A stretch of DNA of 64,000 nt from an uncultured Bacteroidales bacterium. Lineage in GTDB: Bacteria > Bacteroidota > Bacteroidia > Bacteroidales > F082. The notes beneath the pieces were generated by a model, which searched no databases, was not told the DNA's origin, and saw only the letters and a list, made by a program, of their open reading frames with translations. Positions 52,663-62,936 of this stretch are shown here, in pieces. The stretch's first letter is position 1; every line of letters begins with the position of its first letter. The position numbers were made by a program, and so were the translations under genes. Where the stretch lies: positions 1-64,000 of the forward strand of contig CALAZZ010000024.1 in the NCBI GenBank assembly GCA_937926515.1. The letters are read 5' to 3'.

Positions 52663-55380
52663 CTATCCACATTTCGAATAGCCACATGCAGTGCAGGTAA
52701 GACAGCCATCCTGATATACCAAATTATCCTTATCGCCACATTCGGGGCATAATTTCCCATTTGCCTTTGTCCCATCACGTATAAAACGCTTTAGTGCACG
52801 CACCACACCATTCTTCCATGTGTTGATCGTATCTTCATCAAGCGTAAGATTCTGCACCAAATCAATCGCATACGGCAGTGGCATTCCATGTCTTAAAATA
52901 CCTGAGATGAGCTTGGCATAATTCCAGTATTCTTTATCAAATGAACGTGACAGTCCTTCAATGGTAACCTTGTAGCCTTGTTTGTCTTCAAACTGGAAGT
53001 CGTAACGGGTCTTTTCGTTTGGTTTCTTTTCGCGAATTACCCATCCTGTTTCGACCCAGGGAGGTAAAAAGAAATCTTCTGCTTTACCGGTGAAAATTTC
53101 ATAGGGTTTATCATATAACTTTCCAACTACAGCCACCCACTTTTCATAGTTATTCTGGAAACGGACCACATCAGCTTCCAGAACCTTTGGCCTTGGAGGT
53201 GCTGTGGTTTCTTTGAATTCTTCGCTTCGGGCGGCTTCGCTTTTCTTTTCATCGGCACTCACAAGCACACCTGAACGTGAGCCATCGCGATAGATGGTCA
53301 TCCCTTTGCAACCACTTTCCCAGGCTGTACGGTAAATATTACTCACTGTATCCACAGGTATATCAGCAGGTACATTAACGGTCACACTGATTGAGTGGTC
53401 AACCCACTTCTGAATGTTTCCCTGCATCTTCACTTTGCTCAACCAATCAATATCATTGGAAGTGGCTTTGTAATAAGGGGATTGCTTAATGATCTCCTGC
53501 AATTTTTCATCATCATATGCCTTTACTTCCTTCACATCATAGCCATGGGTTCCCAGCCAGGTTTCAAATTTGGGGTGAAACACATTGTATTCTTCCCAGG
53601 TGTCGCCTACCTCATCGGTAAAATGCACTGTGGCATTTTTATCGTTTGGGTTAACTTTACGTCGCCTCTTATAGGCTACAAGAAATACAGGCTCAATCCC
53701 GGAAGTGGTTTGAGTGCAAATACTCACGCTTCCGGTGGGTGCAATCGTAAGCATGGCAATATTGCGGCGTCCCACTTTTGTCATTTTCTCATAGAGGCGG
53801 GGTGCATTTTCTTTGATCCGGCTAATGAACGGATTGTTTTTTTCCTTTTCGGCATCAAATACCGTGAATGTTCCTCTTTCTTCTGCAAGATCCACAGAAG
53901 ACCTGTATACCTCAAGCGCAAGCAGCTTATGAACTTCTGTTGAGAAACTAATGGCTTCCTCTGATCCATAACGCAATCCCAGCGCTGCCAGCATATCTCC
54001 CTCGGCAGTTATGCCGATACCGGTACGTCTACCTTCTAAGGCTTTCTTTTTTATGTTCTGCCACAAACGCAATTCCACTCCTTTAACCTCTTGTGTTTCC
54101 GGATCATTCTCTATCTTTTTGATAATGGCATCCACTTTTTCAATTTCAAGATCGATGATATCATCCATCATTCGTTGTGCCAGCCTTGCATGTTGGGTAA
54201 AGAGTTCAACATTAAAATTTGCTTCAGCTGTAAAGGGTTTATCAACATAGCTGTATAAGTTGATTGCAAGCAACCTGCAACTGTCGTATGCACAAAGTGG
54301 TATTTCTCCACATGGGTTGGTTGAGAGCGTCTTGAACCCCAAGTCAGCATAACAATCAGGAATGGATTCGTTGATGATGGTATCCCAAAACAACACACCA
54401 GGCTCAGCTGAGCGCCAGGCATTTTGAATAATCTTGTCCCATAAGGCTTTTGCATCTATCTCCTGAACAAACCATGGGTTGTCGGATTCAACCGGATATT
54501 GTTGCACAAAAGGTTTTTCCTCAACAACTGCACGCATGAATTCGTCCGAAACACGCACACTTACATTGGCACCCGTAACTTTTCCCAATTCAAGCTTGGC
54601 ATCAATAAATTTCTCTGCATCCGGATGTTTTATGCTTATACTTAGCATAAGTGCTCCTCTCCTGCCATCCTGGGCTACCTCCCGAGTTGAATTTGAATAG
54701 CGCTCCATGAAGGGTACTACGCCTGTTGATGTGAGAGCACTATTTTTAACAGGACTTCCCGTAGGCCTAATATGCGAAAGATCATGTCCAACTCCACCTC
54801 TACGTTTCATCAATTGTACTTGTTCCTGATCAATTTTCATAATACCCCCATATGAGTCAGATGGTCCTTGATTTCCAATAACAAAACAATTCGAAAGTGA
54901 GGATACCTGAAAGTTATTACCTATTCCGGCCATAGGACTTCCCTGTGGAATGATATATTTGAATTTACTCAGGACGTTATAAATTTCCTGTTCGCTAACA
55001 GGGTTGGGGTAATTTTTCTCGATGCGGTGTATTTCCGAAGCGATACGCCTGTGCATATCATCTGGTGTTCGCTCAAATAAATTTCCTTGGCTATCTTTCA
55101 GAGCATACTTATTCATCCATACATTGGCAGCCAAAGTATCCCCTTCAAAATAGGCTGTTGAAGCGGCCAAAACTTCTTCGTGTGAATAGGTTGTTAAGTT
55201 ATGCCCGTCCTGTTCCATTTCTTCTGACTTACCTTCCTGATCGGGCATGTTATTATCTGCTGTATCCGCTTGAACAGCAATTTCATTCTGTACCCTATAG
55301 GCTGATATTTTATCATAAAAGCCCGTATCTTTCTCTTGTTTTACGGCAATTTCATCGCTTTCAAACAGGCTGTTCTCCAT
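52663..55380 (-). CDS. nrdJ: Adenosylcobalamin-dependent ribonucleotide reductase (class II)
   Basis: 905 residues. Active-site signatures of the alpha subunit are present: SSLSNCFVIG (cysteine near 163), STNPCGEIPL (catalytic C near 357 and E two residues on) and APTGSVSICTQTTSGIEP. There is no NrdB gene beside it, and the overall layout is the class II NrdJ type, which makes its radical with vitamin B12 and works with or without oxygen. About 80 N-terminal residues are poorly conserved. The C-terminus ends in a CPEC, CTAC and SKCG cysteine cluster, probably zinc-binding and used to pass reducing power. Terminator at 52605-52633. Confidence 0.93.
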   Translation of the reverse strand: MENSLFESDEIAVKQEKDTGFYDKISAYRVQNEIAVQADTADNNMPDQEGKSEEMEQDGHNLTTYSHEEVLAASTAYFEGDTLAANVWMNKYALKDSQGNLFERTPDDMHRRIASEIHRIEKNYPNPVSEQEIYNVLSKFKYIIPQGSPMAGIGNNFQVSSLSNCFVIGNQGPSDSYGGIMKIDQEQVQLMKRRGGVGHDLSHIRPTGSPVKNSALTSTGVVPFMERYSNSTREVAQDGRRGALMLSISIKHPDAEKFIDAKLELGKVTGANVSVRVSDEFMRAVVEEKPFVQQYPVESDNPWFVQEIDAKALWDKIIQNAWRSAEPGVLFWDTIINESIPDCYADLGFKTLSTNPCGEIPLCAYDSCRLLAINLYSYVDKPFTAEANFNVELFTQHARLAQRMMDDIIDLEIEKVDAIIKKIENDPETQEVKGVELRLWQNIKKKALEGRRTGIGITAEGDMLAALGLRYGSEEAISFSTEVHKLLALEVYRSSVDLAEERGTFTVFDAEKEKNNPFISRIKENAPRLYEKMTKVGRRNIAMLTIAPTGSVSICTQTTSGIEPVFLVAYKRRRKVNPNDKNATVHFTDEVGDTWEEYNVFHPKFETWLGTHGYDVKEVKAYDDEKLQEIIKQSPYYKATSNDIDWLSKVKMQGNIQKWVDHSISVTVNVPADIPVDTVSNIYRTAWESGCKGMTIYRDGSRSGVLVSADEKKSEAARSEEFKETTAPPRPKVLEADVVRFQNNYEKWVAVVGKLYDKPYEIFTGKAEDFFLPPWVETGWVIREKKPNEKTRYDFQFEDKQGYKVTIEGLSRSFDKEYWNYAKLISGILRHGMPLPYAIDLVQNLTLDEDTINTWKNGVVRALKRFIRDGTKANGKLCPECGDKDNLVYQDGCLTCTACGYSKCG

Positions 55381-55647
55381 AGCAAAAAATATTATTTCGG
55401 TTAATTGGTCTTAAGTTAACACGTTGTTTTTCAGTAGATACCAGTTTTACTGGTTGTTGGGTGAAATGTCATGCAATATACAATACAATTCACGTCTGAT
55501 CAGGTTGAATTTTTCAACGAATACCTGTTGATAAATCATGAAAGCAAATTCCAGATTGCGTTTGCGGTGATCCTGTTGGTAGCCAATTTTTTTTTATTTC
55601 ATTTAAAGTCAAATTTGGCATGTAATTTATGGCTACATATATTGGAC

Positions 55648-56028
55648 TCAGGATTTTATTAGCAATAGCCTGATAGCTATTGCGATAAGCACCAAGGCAA
55701 AAATTTTTCGTAAAACATCTACAGGAATGATGATCGCAAACTTTGACCCGAGGTAGCCCCCTATAAAAAAAGCACCGGCAATAATGAAAGCATAATTTAA
55801 GTTTAATGCGCCTGCCTTATAATAATTAAATGCGGCAAGTAATCCTATCGGAGGTAACATGATGGCCAGGCTTGTACCTTGAGCTGTATGTTGATCAAGG
55901 TTAAGAATAAAAATCAAGGCCGGGATAATGATAATGGCACCACCAATCCCAATCAAACCACTGAAAACACCAGCAACGAGACCTATTAAAACCAAAATAA
56001 CAAGGGTAGTTACTGTAATATGCTCCAT
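55648..56028 (-). CDS. Half-size TauE/SafE-type membrane permease
   Basis: 126 residues with four predicted helices. The GVFSGLIGIGGAIIIIPALIF segment (about 20-40) is the family motif of sulfite or sulfonate exporters (TauE/SafE). Typical members are about 250 residues with two such repeats, so this is a single-repeat form that would need to dimerise, as known for other short members in this phylum. Its start codon lies 1 bp from the end of the upstream gene on the same strand, so it is co-transcribed with the large propeller protein. Confidence 0.85.
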   Translation of the reverse strand: MEHITVTTLVILVLIGLVAGVFSGLIGIGGAIIIIPALIFILNLDQHTAQGTSLAIMLPPIGLLAAFNYYKAGALNLNYAFIIAGAFFIGGYLGSKFAIIIPVDVLRKIFALVLIAIAIRLLLIKS

Positions 56029-59000
56029 TAGAAATCCAGGCTTAGTGAAATATAAAAAATTGGCTTGGTAATCTTTCTGTCCTCAACTCCCCATGCAATA
56101 TCTCCACGTACAAAATACCCTAGCAACATCGTTCTGGCACCAAATCCCATTCCGCCAACAATAGGGTCTTTCTGCACTTCAACAGAAATATTTAATGGGC
56201 CGGTTTCAACATAGGTCGTATAAAGAGAGTTCGAGGAGTGATAAGGGTTCCAGCCGGTCCAGGCGGTACCGATATCTCCAAACGCAACCAACTGGAAGTT
56301 ACGAATAAATTCAGAGCTAACAGGCCTTTGCATAAGATAGCTGAACAGCGGGAATCTGAACTCACTGTTCAATACCACAAAACTATTTCCATTTCGTATA
56401 TTCTGTTCAAATCCCCTCATATTGGTTGCCAAGGTTTGATAGGCATAATTTTGATTAAAATCTATCGGCGTTTCCTGTGTAAAACGAGGGATGAGCCAGT
56501 TATCAACACCGCCCATATAATAAATCAGTTTGTTGTTGCCGAAGGATGTACTACCGGCAATGCGGTTTGCCCAAATAAAATTACGATGCAATCGTTGATA
56601 GTGCCGCATATCAAAACCAAGCACCACCAGGTTACGTGAATCTGCATCAATCAATTGATAATATTCACCAAAAACTTTTGATCGCACACCTGTGTAGAGA
56701 TTCAGTCCAAGCTGCCGTGAGTTATCAAAAATAAACTCGGCCCGCAACCCACCCCAGTTTTCATAATTATTGGGCCGACTTAGGTTGACCTGATCGGTAG
56801 CCAGATAAACCTGCATATCATTGCGATAAATGGCTGTTCCCCTGATAGAGGTAGTTTCGCTAAATGGCCAGCTAAGCATATAATAAGCCGAATGCGAATG
56901 TGTTCTTCGCAACCAAAGACTGGTACCTTCCTCGATGCTCTGCCTATGCAGGATAATGTGCTTGTTCAACCTGCTTCGTAAATTGCTGAATCCAACGATA
57001 TATTCATTATTGGTAAGGTTGGTATTCAGCCTTACACCACCACTTATACGATAGTCTTCCATCAGGTCGGTTAAGTTAACACCTAAGAACACATTAAATC
57101 CCGGATTGAGGTAAATAGGAGAGCCACCTCCCGCAAAAGGCTGGTAGTTGTAGTTTATGAATGTAAAATCAACTTGTGTGACAAGCTCATCAAAAAAATA
57201 CTCAACGTAATAATTACGCCGCTTGGGCTCAGTAAATCGATCCGGCTCATCGAACAAGCCCATTTCTTCCTCTATTGCAGGCCGCCGCTCCTGCCCTTCT
57301 ATAATAAAAGATCCTTGCCTTGGCTGTTGAGTAACAGACGAAGGCGTATCGGGCGAATCACGATAGATCACTCTAAAGCGTTTCTTTTGAGGGCTATAAG
57401 GCACCAGTTTATCGTCCTGCAATAGCTGTTCCTCCGGATAGGAATCCCTTTTCCTGGCCATAAAAGGCGAATGTACCAAGCTTGAAGCAGAAGCAAACAA
57501 CAAGTCTTCCTCTCGCAATTTATACATCACCTGTTTGTTATCATGCAGCATGACAATGGCAAAATCATTATTATACCTTTTTTTGTCATAATCAATGATG
57601 TTCGAAGTATAATCAGTGAGCGCAGTGGTGCGCACAAAATAACGATAGTGAACGGTTGTATCAACATAGCTAATGGCACTGTCGAAACGCGCTGTATAGA
57701 TGTTATAGTAGCCGTTGGCATCGCTCAGGTAACTGATCACACCCGGGGCATAAGGCCGAGCTTTGATTTCGTTCGCATGGTAGGTTTTTGTGAGCCTGCG
57801 TAACACGGGTTCGCGTTTATGATAATCATATACAAAAAGATCAAATTGAGCGGGTTGCGCCTCTGGGTAATCCTGCCTGGCAATGGTGTCATGAGGACGG
57901 TTTGAACTAAATACAATCTGCCTGGTTCCCCCAATAAAAGCAGGATATAAATCCGTGTAATAATCATCTGTTACTTGAATGTGCGTATTAGAAGCAATTT
58001 CAAAAACATAAATATTCGGCTTACCCTGCCTCACAGCTGAAAAAGTCATCAATTGACCATTGCCTGAGTAGGCAATATGGGTCACCTTTTGGAAATCTAT
58101 GAGGTGCCGTTGCTGAGTGGTTCCATCATTTAAATTATAAAAATTCAGCCAGATACGGCCTTTATCTTCAACCACAAAAGCGAGAATCTCCCCACTGGGG
58201 TGCCAGACCATCAATGGGTATGAATAATCTGTTTTTTCATCAGAGCTATAGCCACTCCTAAATAAGCGCTTCCGTTTATCCGTTTGTTGATCCAGCAGCC
58301 ACAATCGGATGCGTCCTTCTTCGTTAGTCGAAAAAGCAAGAAACCGCTCATCAGGGCTGAATGCAGGCCTTTCAAAAGTGCGGTAATCGCGATACTTAAA
58401 AGGATACTTCTCAGCAGGCAAAGAAGGTGTAACAGCTGCATAAACTCCTTGGTAATGGTCATACCACTCAGCTATCAACTCTTTAAATTTCAATCCTGTC
58501 ACAAATAAAAAGCCGTTTTGCACATTTCGTGTGAGCTGGGTCATATGTATGATGTTTGGCACTGCCGCCTGGCCATATTTATCTTCTATATAGAGCCAGA
58601 AGGCGTGGCCTGCAACCAAGGCATCTTCACCTGTAAGCCGATTCATCTTTTCGTACCTGCCACTTGAAATACCATCACGTAAACGGTTGTCAAGACTGGT
58701 GTTCCATTCTTCTGACAAAAAAGAGAGTAAGCCGTTTTTGTACCAATCAGGCAAGGTAAACAGCACCGAATTTCGTATTTGGCTTCCGATACTGCCACCA
58801 AACATGATCTGGTTAAGCAAAATATCAGCAATTCCTGCCCTTATTTGCTTTTCGAACTGTTGGTAATTGCCTTCGTCGTACAGCACCACCTTTGTGCCAA
58901 GTATATGAGTAATGCCTCCGGTGTTGTATTGTTGTTCTGCAGCTAATCCTATATTGCTCTCCTTAAGCTCGCTCAGGCTATTGAAAATTATAAATTGCAA

Positions 59001-59282
59001 GCGTTCGTTAAGTACTGTTTCGAGCCTTCTTTCCAGCACGGGAAGCTGCTGCTGAGCATACCAGGCGGTGTATAAGGCCAGCTCTCTTCCGTTCAAATAG
59101 AAGTAAGTATCAAAATTTTCAAAACGATAATAGGTCCAAAACCGATCATTATACTGCACCCTGTTTTTGCCGAAACTCATGTTTGAACCATGGTAAAACT
59201 GTGCCCACAACTGAATTGAAGATAGCAGTAGAATGCCTAACAGACAAATAGTTACAGCTTTATGTTTCAATGGTATTAGCAT
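56028..59282 (-). CDS. Beta-propeller protein with BamA-like surface-antigen domain
   Basis: 1084 residues. A signal peptide (about 1-29) is followed by a peptidase-MA-like helical region (about 60-280), a TolB/WD40-like propeller (about 300-600, with repeats such as RPAFSPDERFLAFSTNEEGRI and QIVFSSNRPHDT), a linker rich in basic and proline residues, and a C-terminal bacterial surface antigen (D15/BamA-like) barrel (about 730-1084) ending in SLSLDF, an insertion signal. It should be an outer-membrane protein whose propeller faces the periplasm or the surface. Function unknown. Confidence 0.85.
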   Translation of the reverse strand: MLIPLKHKAVTICLLGILLLSSIQLWAQFYHGSNMSFGKNRVQYNDRFWTYYRFENFDTYFYLNGRELALYTAWYAQQQLPVLERRLETVLNERLQFIIFNSLSELKESNIGLAAEQQYNTGGITHILGTKVVLYDEGNYQQFEKQIRAGIADILLNQIMFGGSIGSQIRNSVLFTLPDWYKNGLLSFLSEEWNTSLDNRLRDGISSGRYEKMNRLTGEDALVAGHAFWLYIEDKYGQAAVPNIIHMTQLTRNVQNGFLFVTGLKFKELIAEWYDHYQGVYAAVTPSLPAEKYPFKYRDYRTFERPAFSPDERFLAFSTNEEGRIRLWLLDQQTDKRKRLFRSGYSSDEKTDYSYPLMVWHPSGEILAFVVEDKGRIWLNFYNLNDGTTQQRHLIDFQKVTHIAYSGNGQLMTFSAVRQGKPNIYVFEIASNTHIQVTDDYYTDLYPAFIGGTRQIVFSSNRPHDTIARQDYPEAQPAQFDLFVYDYHKREPVLRRLTKTYHANEIKARPYAPGVISYLSDANGYYNIYTARFDSAISYVDTTVHYRYFVRTTALTDYTSNIIDYDKKRYNNDFAIVMLHDNKQVMYKLREEDLLFASASSLVHSPFMARKRDSYPEEQLLQDDKLVPYSPQKKRFRVIYRDSPDTPSSVTQQPRQGSFIIEGQERRPAIEEEMGLFDEPDRFTEPKRRNYYVEYFFDELVTQVDFTFINYNYQPFAGGGSPIYLNPGFNVFLGVNLTDLMEDYRISGGVRLNTNLTNNEYIVGFSNLRSRLNKHIILHRQSIEEGTSLWLRRTHSHSAYYMLSWPFSETTSIRGTAIYRNDMQVYLATDQVNLSRPNNYENWGGLRAEFIFDNSRQLGLNLYTGVRSKVFGEYYQLIDADSRNLVVLGFDMRHYQRLHRNFIWANRIAGSTSFGNNKLIYYMGGVDNWLIPRFTQETPIDFNQNYAYQTLATNMRGFEQNIRNGNSFVVLNSEFRFPLFSYLMQRPVSSEFIRNFQLVAFGDIGTAWTGWNPYHSSNSLYTTYVETGPLNISVEVQKDPIVGGMGFGARTMLLGYFVRGDIAWGVEDRKITKPIFYISLSLDF

Positions 59283-59372
59283 GAATTACCGAATTCAAAT
59301 TCTATCAAATTGAAAGGCTAAATTAATATATTTTAATTGAGCCATATCATAATGGGGCTGCCCGGAAAATGA

Positions 59373-59380
59373 TACATTTG
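59373..59380 (+). promoter_or_regulatory. Probable -7 box of the MBL hydrolase gene
   Basis: TACATTTG fits TAnnTTTG; predicted start near 59387, about 42 nt before the ATG at 59429. Confidence 0.45.
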
Positions 59381-59407
59381 CCAATGAAATGGACATCTAA
59401 ATAGTAA

Positions 59408-59417
59408 ACGTTAACGT
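59408..59417. promoter_or_regulatory. 10-bp palindrome in the MBL gene leader
   Basis: ACGTTAACGT is a perfect palindrome between the -7 box and the start codon. A possible operator, but short enough to be chance. Confidence 0.25.
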
Positions 59418-59428
59418 GATAAATAATT

Positions 59429-60073
59429 ATGCTTCAACTGAAAAAATTTGTTTTTAATGCCTTCCAGGTGAATACCTACCTACTCTATGACGAAACCGGT
59501 GAGTGTGTTATTGTAGATGCTGCATGTGCAGATGAACATGAAGAAACGGAGCTTTCATCCTATATTTCTGCACATAAACTCAAGCCGGTCATGTTGATTA
59601 GTACCCATACACATGTGGACCATATCCTGGGAAATTCGTTTGTTCATGATAATTATAACCTTGAGTTGGCTGCTCATCCTGACAGCCTGTCTTATCTGCA
59701 CAATGCCATTGAACATGCATCAAGTTTTGGATTGAAACTAAATGCAGTGATTAAGCCTGGCATCTTGTTAACCGAGGGTCAGGAAATTCATTTCGGCAAC
59801 AATAGCCTCCGGGTATTGGAAACACCTGGTCACGCTAATGGCAGCCTTTGTTTCTACAATAAGGAAAATGGTTTTGTAATTGCCGGCGATGTACTTTTCT
59901 TTCAAAGTATAGGACGTACTGATCTGCCCGGTGGTGATTACGATCTGATCAAAAACAGCATCTGGTCAAAACTTTTTGTGCTGCCGGATGATACTATTGT
60001 GTACCCGGGTCATGGGCCCGAAACAACAATCGGCAACGAGAAAATATCCAACCCTTTCGTGGCTATTGGATGA
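59429..60073 (+). CDS. MBL-fold metallo-hydrolase (glyoxalase II-like)
   Basis: 214 residues. The metal-binding motif is STHTHVDHILGN (HxHxDH near residues 57-62), with further ligands in ETPGHANGS, AGDVLFFQSIGRTDLPGGD and YPGHGPETT. This pattern matches the YcbL/GloB-like thioesterase group, which hydrolyses S-lactoylglutathione or other thioesters. The stop codon abuts the stop of the convergent glycosyltransferase. Confidence 0.93.
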   Translation: MLQLKKFVFNAFQVNTYLLYDETGECVIVDAACADEHEETELSSYISAHKLKPVMLISTHTHVDHILGNSFVHDNYNLELAAHPDSLSYLHNAIEHASSFGLKLNAVIKPGILLTEGQEIHFGNNSLRVLETPGHANGSLCFYNKENGFVIAGDVLFFQSIGRTDLPGGDYDLIKNSIWSKLFVLPDDTIVYPGHGPETTIGNEKISNPFVAIG

Positions 60074-61063
60074 TTAAGATAAATTTTGGAGTTCGTTTGC
60101 AACTTTTCGTGCATCAATATCCAACATGCACTTAAAATGACCTTTCGGGCATTTGTCGAAACCTATTTTACTGCAAGGGCGGCATGTCAACTTATTGTTT
60201 TCAATAACGACTGATCTTGCAGGATCACCTGGAAAATATGGATACATTCCCAAGTCGGGAACGGTGTTTCCCCAGATCGAAACGATTGGCTTACCCAATG
60301 CAGCAGCGATATGCATAAGTCCGGTATCATTGGTAAGGACTGCATCGGATTGCGAAATAACAGATGCAGATTGGTGCAGTCCCAATTTACCACACAGATT
60401 GATCACTTTTCCCTGAAACGCTTTTGTTACTTCATCTGCCCGTTTAAAATCTTCAATCCCTCCCAGAAGAAACATTGGTTTCTCAATCAATCTACAAGTT
60501 TCAACCAGCTTTTCAACCGGATATATCTTGGTATTATGCTTCCCGCCTACCACAATGGCATAATAACCCTTGACAGCATCCGGACAATAATCATAAGGAA
60601 TCACTTGCTCAGCTTCAGGAATAAAATAATCCAAGCCTTTTTCATCATTGGTTATTCCCAGTTTTTTCACTGCTTCAAAATAACGGTCAACCAGGTGCAG
60701 ATCGGGCATGAGGTTGATCCTAAATCGAACAAGTAAATATTTCTTGAGGTTTAACTTTGGAAAGGAAGTAACTGGTTTGCCGAGCGCAAGTCTAATGCGA
60801 TAGGACCTAAAATTTTTATGAAGATCAATGATATGGTCAAAATTTTCTGCCTTGAGTTCTCCAATCAACGATTGCATATCCCCATCATAGCTGTGTATGC
60901 TATCCACATATGGATTCGGTTCAATAATTTGTGAAAATCCGGTTTTTGTTAATACATGAACTCGTGAATTCGGTATCTGTGTTTTCAAACATCGGATAAC
61001 CGGACTTGTAAGTACAATATCTCCAATGGAACTAAACCGGATAACCAGGAATTTTGTGGGCAT
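60074..61063 (-). CDS. Glycosyltransferase family 9 protein (heptosyltransferase-like)
   Basis: 329 residues from MPTKFLVIRFSS at 61063; the frame continues to 61096 without typical family residues. The N-terminal RFSSIGDIVLTSPVIR and C-terminal TNDTGLMHIAAALGKPIVSIWG motifs define GT9. It should add a heptose or similar sugar to lipopolysaccharide core in the cytoplasm-facing step. A CRPCSKIGFDKCPKGHFKC cysteine stretch near the C-terminus is shared by many family members in Bacteroidota. Confidence 0.9.
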   Translation of the reverse strand: MPTKFLVIRFSSIGDIVLTSPVIRCLKTQIPNSRVHVLTKTGFSQIIEPNPYVDSIHSYDGDMQSLIGELKAENFDHIIDLHKNFRSYRIRLALGKPVTSFPKLNLKKYLLVRFRINLMPDLHLVDRYFEAVKKLGITNDEKGLDYFIPEAEQVIPYDYCPDAVKGYYAIVVGGKHNTKIYPVEKLVETCRLIEKPMFLLGGIEDFKRADEVTKAFQGKVINLCGKLGLHQSASVISQSDAVLTNDTGLMHIAAALGKPIVSIWGNTVPDLGMYPYFPGDPARSVVIENNKLTCRPCSKIGFDKCPKGHFKCMLDIDARKVANELQNLS

Positions 61064-61214
61064 ACCTATTCGCTTGTAATGGCAAAAGTAATGCAAAGCA
61101 GTTAAATTTCCTGAAAGCGAGCAACAGGTTGCCGCTGTTTTAAAAAATTCTGTACTTTGGTCAAATAAATTATTAGATTGTAACTCACGAAGTGTCTATC
61201 AGCAATTTCGAATT

Positions 61215-61442
61215 ATGGAAGAAAGTGCCAAATCAAATGTTAAACATACAGGTATACATATAATCCCAAATGGTCCAATACTCGTGAATGGGAATGTAGA
61301 ACTGATTGACCAAAAAGGAAATAAGACCACCAAAACAGATTTATTTGCGCTTTGTCGTTGCGGCACATCACACAATAAACCCTTTTGTGATGGAACCCAT
61401 AATTATGTTGGATTTACTGACAATCAGCAACAATCTAAATAG
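61215..61442 (+). CDS. CDGSH iron-sulfur domain protein
   Basis: 75 residues. The single motif CRCGTSHNKPFCDGTH (about 50-65) provides the three cysteines and one histidine that bind a [2Fe-2S] cluster. Small CDGSH proteins act in iron-sulfur transfer or redox sensing. The N-terminal half is beta-rich (IHIIPNGPILVNGN). Upstream of the CoA-transferase genes by 81 bp. Confidence 0.92.
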   Translation: MEESAKSNVKHTGIHIIPNGPILVNGNVELIDQKGNKTTKTDLFALCRCGTSHNKPFCDGTHNYVGFTDNQQQSK

Positions 61443-61523
61443 ACCATTGTTTAATCATCTAAATAAATCTCTGGTATATTGATTTTTACAGAAATCAAAA
61501 ACACACAATTAAAATAAAGTTGT

Positions 61524-62216
61524 ATGAAAAAAGTAGTTAAGAATGCTCATGAGGCCATAAAAGGCATACAGGATGATATGACACTAATGCTTGGAGGATT
61601 TGGTCTATGTGGCATCCCTGAAAACTGTATTGCTGCGCTTGTAGACAGTAATGTAAAGGGCCTGACCTGTATATCAAACAATGCCGGTGTTGATGATTTT
61701 GGCCTTGGGCTGTTGTTGAAAAAACATCAGATCAGGAAGATGATTTCATCTTACGTGGGTGAAAATGCTGAATTTGAGCGTCAACTGCTAAGTGGCGAAT
61801 TGGAAGTTGAATTAATTCCGCAAGGTACATTAGCAGAACGATGCCGTGCTGGTGGAGCCGGAATTCCGGCATTTTTTGTTCCGGCCGGGTATGGCACCGA
61901 AGTACAACAGGGAAAAGAAGTACGTGAATTCAATGGAAAAATGCATCTACTTGAACATGCACTTACTGCTGATTTCGCCATCGTAAAAGCCTGGAAAGGC
62001 GACATGCATGGTAACCTGATCTATCGCCATACAGCCAATAACTTCAATCAGGCCATGGCCATGGCAGGCAAAATTACAATTGCAGAAGTGGAGGAGCTCG
62101 TCCCCGCCGGCGAACTGGACCCCAATCAAATTCATACTCCGGGTGTTTTTGTGCAGCGAATTTTCCAGACTGCTAACCAGGAAAAACGAATTGAGTTTGT
62201 AACTACCCGCGAATAA
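61524..62216 (+). CDS. scoA: 3-oxoacid CoA-transferase subunit A
   Basis: 230 residues. The glycine-rich [11 protein letters not shown] (about 22-32) CoA-binding motif of subunit A is intact. With subunit B it moves CoA from succinyl-CoA (or another donor) to acetoacetate in ketone-body or butyrate-related metabolism. 35 bp separate it from subunit B. Confidence 0.95.
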   Translation: MKKVVKNAHEAIKGIQDDMTLMLGGFGLCGIPENCIAALVDSNVKGLTCISNNAGVDDFGLGLLLKKHQIRKMISSYVGENAEFERQLLSGELEVELIPQGTLAERCRAGGAGIPAFFVPAGYGTEVQQGKEVREFNGKMHLLEHALTADFAIVKAWKGDMHGNLIYRHTANNFNQAMAMAGKITIAEVEELVPAGELDPNQIHTPGVFVQRIFQTANQEKRIEFVTTRE

Positions 62217-62251
62217 ATGATTAAAGTTATTAATCTTCAAACATCTTAAAA

Positions 62252-62908
62252 ATGGCTCTAGATAAAAATGGAATTGCAAAACGCATTGCTCAGGAACTCA
62301 AAGATGGATATTATGTCAACCTGGGTATTGGTATACCAACACTTGTAGCTAACTTTATCCCTGAAGGAATGGAAGTTACACTGCAATCAGAAAATGGTTT
62401 GCTCGGCATCGGACCCTTCCCCCTTGCCCATGAAGTAGATGCTGACCTGATCAATGCAGGCAAGCAAACCGTTACCTACACTACCGGGGCATCGTTTTTT
62501 GATTCCAGTACCAGTTTTGCCATGATACGCGGCGGACATATTGACCTCACTGTATTGGGTGCCTTCGAGGTTTCAGAAGCTGGTGATATAGCCAGTTGGA
62601 AAATTCCAGGTAAAATGGTTAAAGGTATGGGCGGAGCTATGGACCTGGTTGCAGCGGCAAAGAATATCATCGTAGCCATGACCCATACCGACCGCTCCGG
62701 TAAGGCCAAACTACTTAAAAAGTGCAATTTACCTCTTACCGGTGTGGCTTGCGTGAGACGTATCGTTACCGATCTGGCTGTAGTTGATGTTACCCCTGAG
62801 GGATTTAAACTAATTGAGCGGGCTCCGGGTGTTGATGTTGAAGAAATTGCTGCCAAAACTGAAGGCAAACTCATCATTGATGGCCATATCCCCGAAATGA
62901 AACTCTAA
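62252..62908 (+). CDS. scoB: 3-oxoacid CoA-transferase subunit B
   Basis: 218 residues. The catalytic glutamate is in [12 protein letters not shown] (about 48-58), preceded by the conserved [13 protein letters not shown]. Forms the transferase with the adjacent subunit A. Full length, no disruption. Convergent with the oxidoreductase gene at the window edge. Confidence 0.95.
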   Translation: MALDKNGIAKRIAQELKDGYYVNLGIGIPTLVANFIPEGMEVTLQSENGLLGIGPFPLAHEVDADLINAGKQTVTYTTGASFFDSSTSFAMIRGGHIDLTVLGAFEVSEAGDIASWKIPGKMVKGMGGAMDLVAAAKNIIVAMTHTDRSGKAKLLKKCNLPLTGVACVRRIVTDLAVVDVTPEGFKLIERAPGVDVEEIAAKTEGKLIIDGHIPEMKL

Positions 62909-62936
62909 TATTCGCAATAGTACCTAATCCTATTGG

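Noticed and set aside
53395..53943. 182-residue plus-strand open frame opposite the ribonucleotide reductase
   Set aside because: The reductase frame holds all active-site motifs; the opposite frame is rich in residues typical of antisense reading.
55471..55662. 63-residue plus-strand open frame in the gap upstream of the reductase
   Set aside because: Overlaps the end of the TauE/SafE gene, has no promoter or family pattern, and its hydrophobic stretch comes from an AT-rich spacer. Kept out as unsupported.
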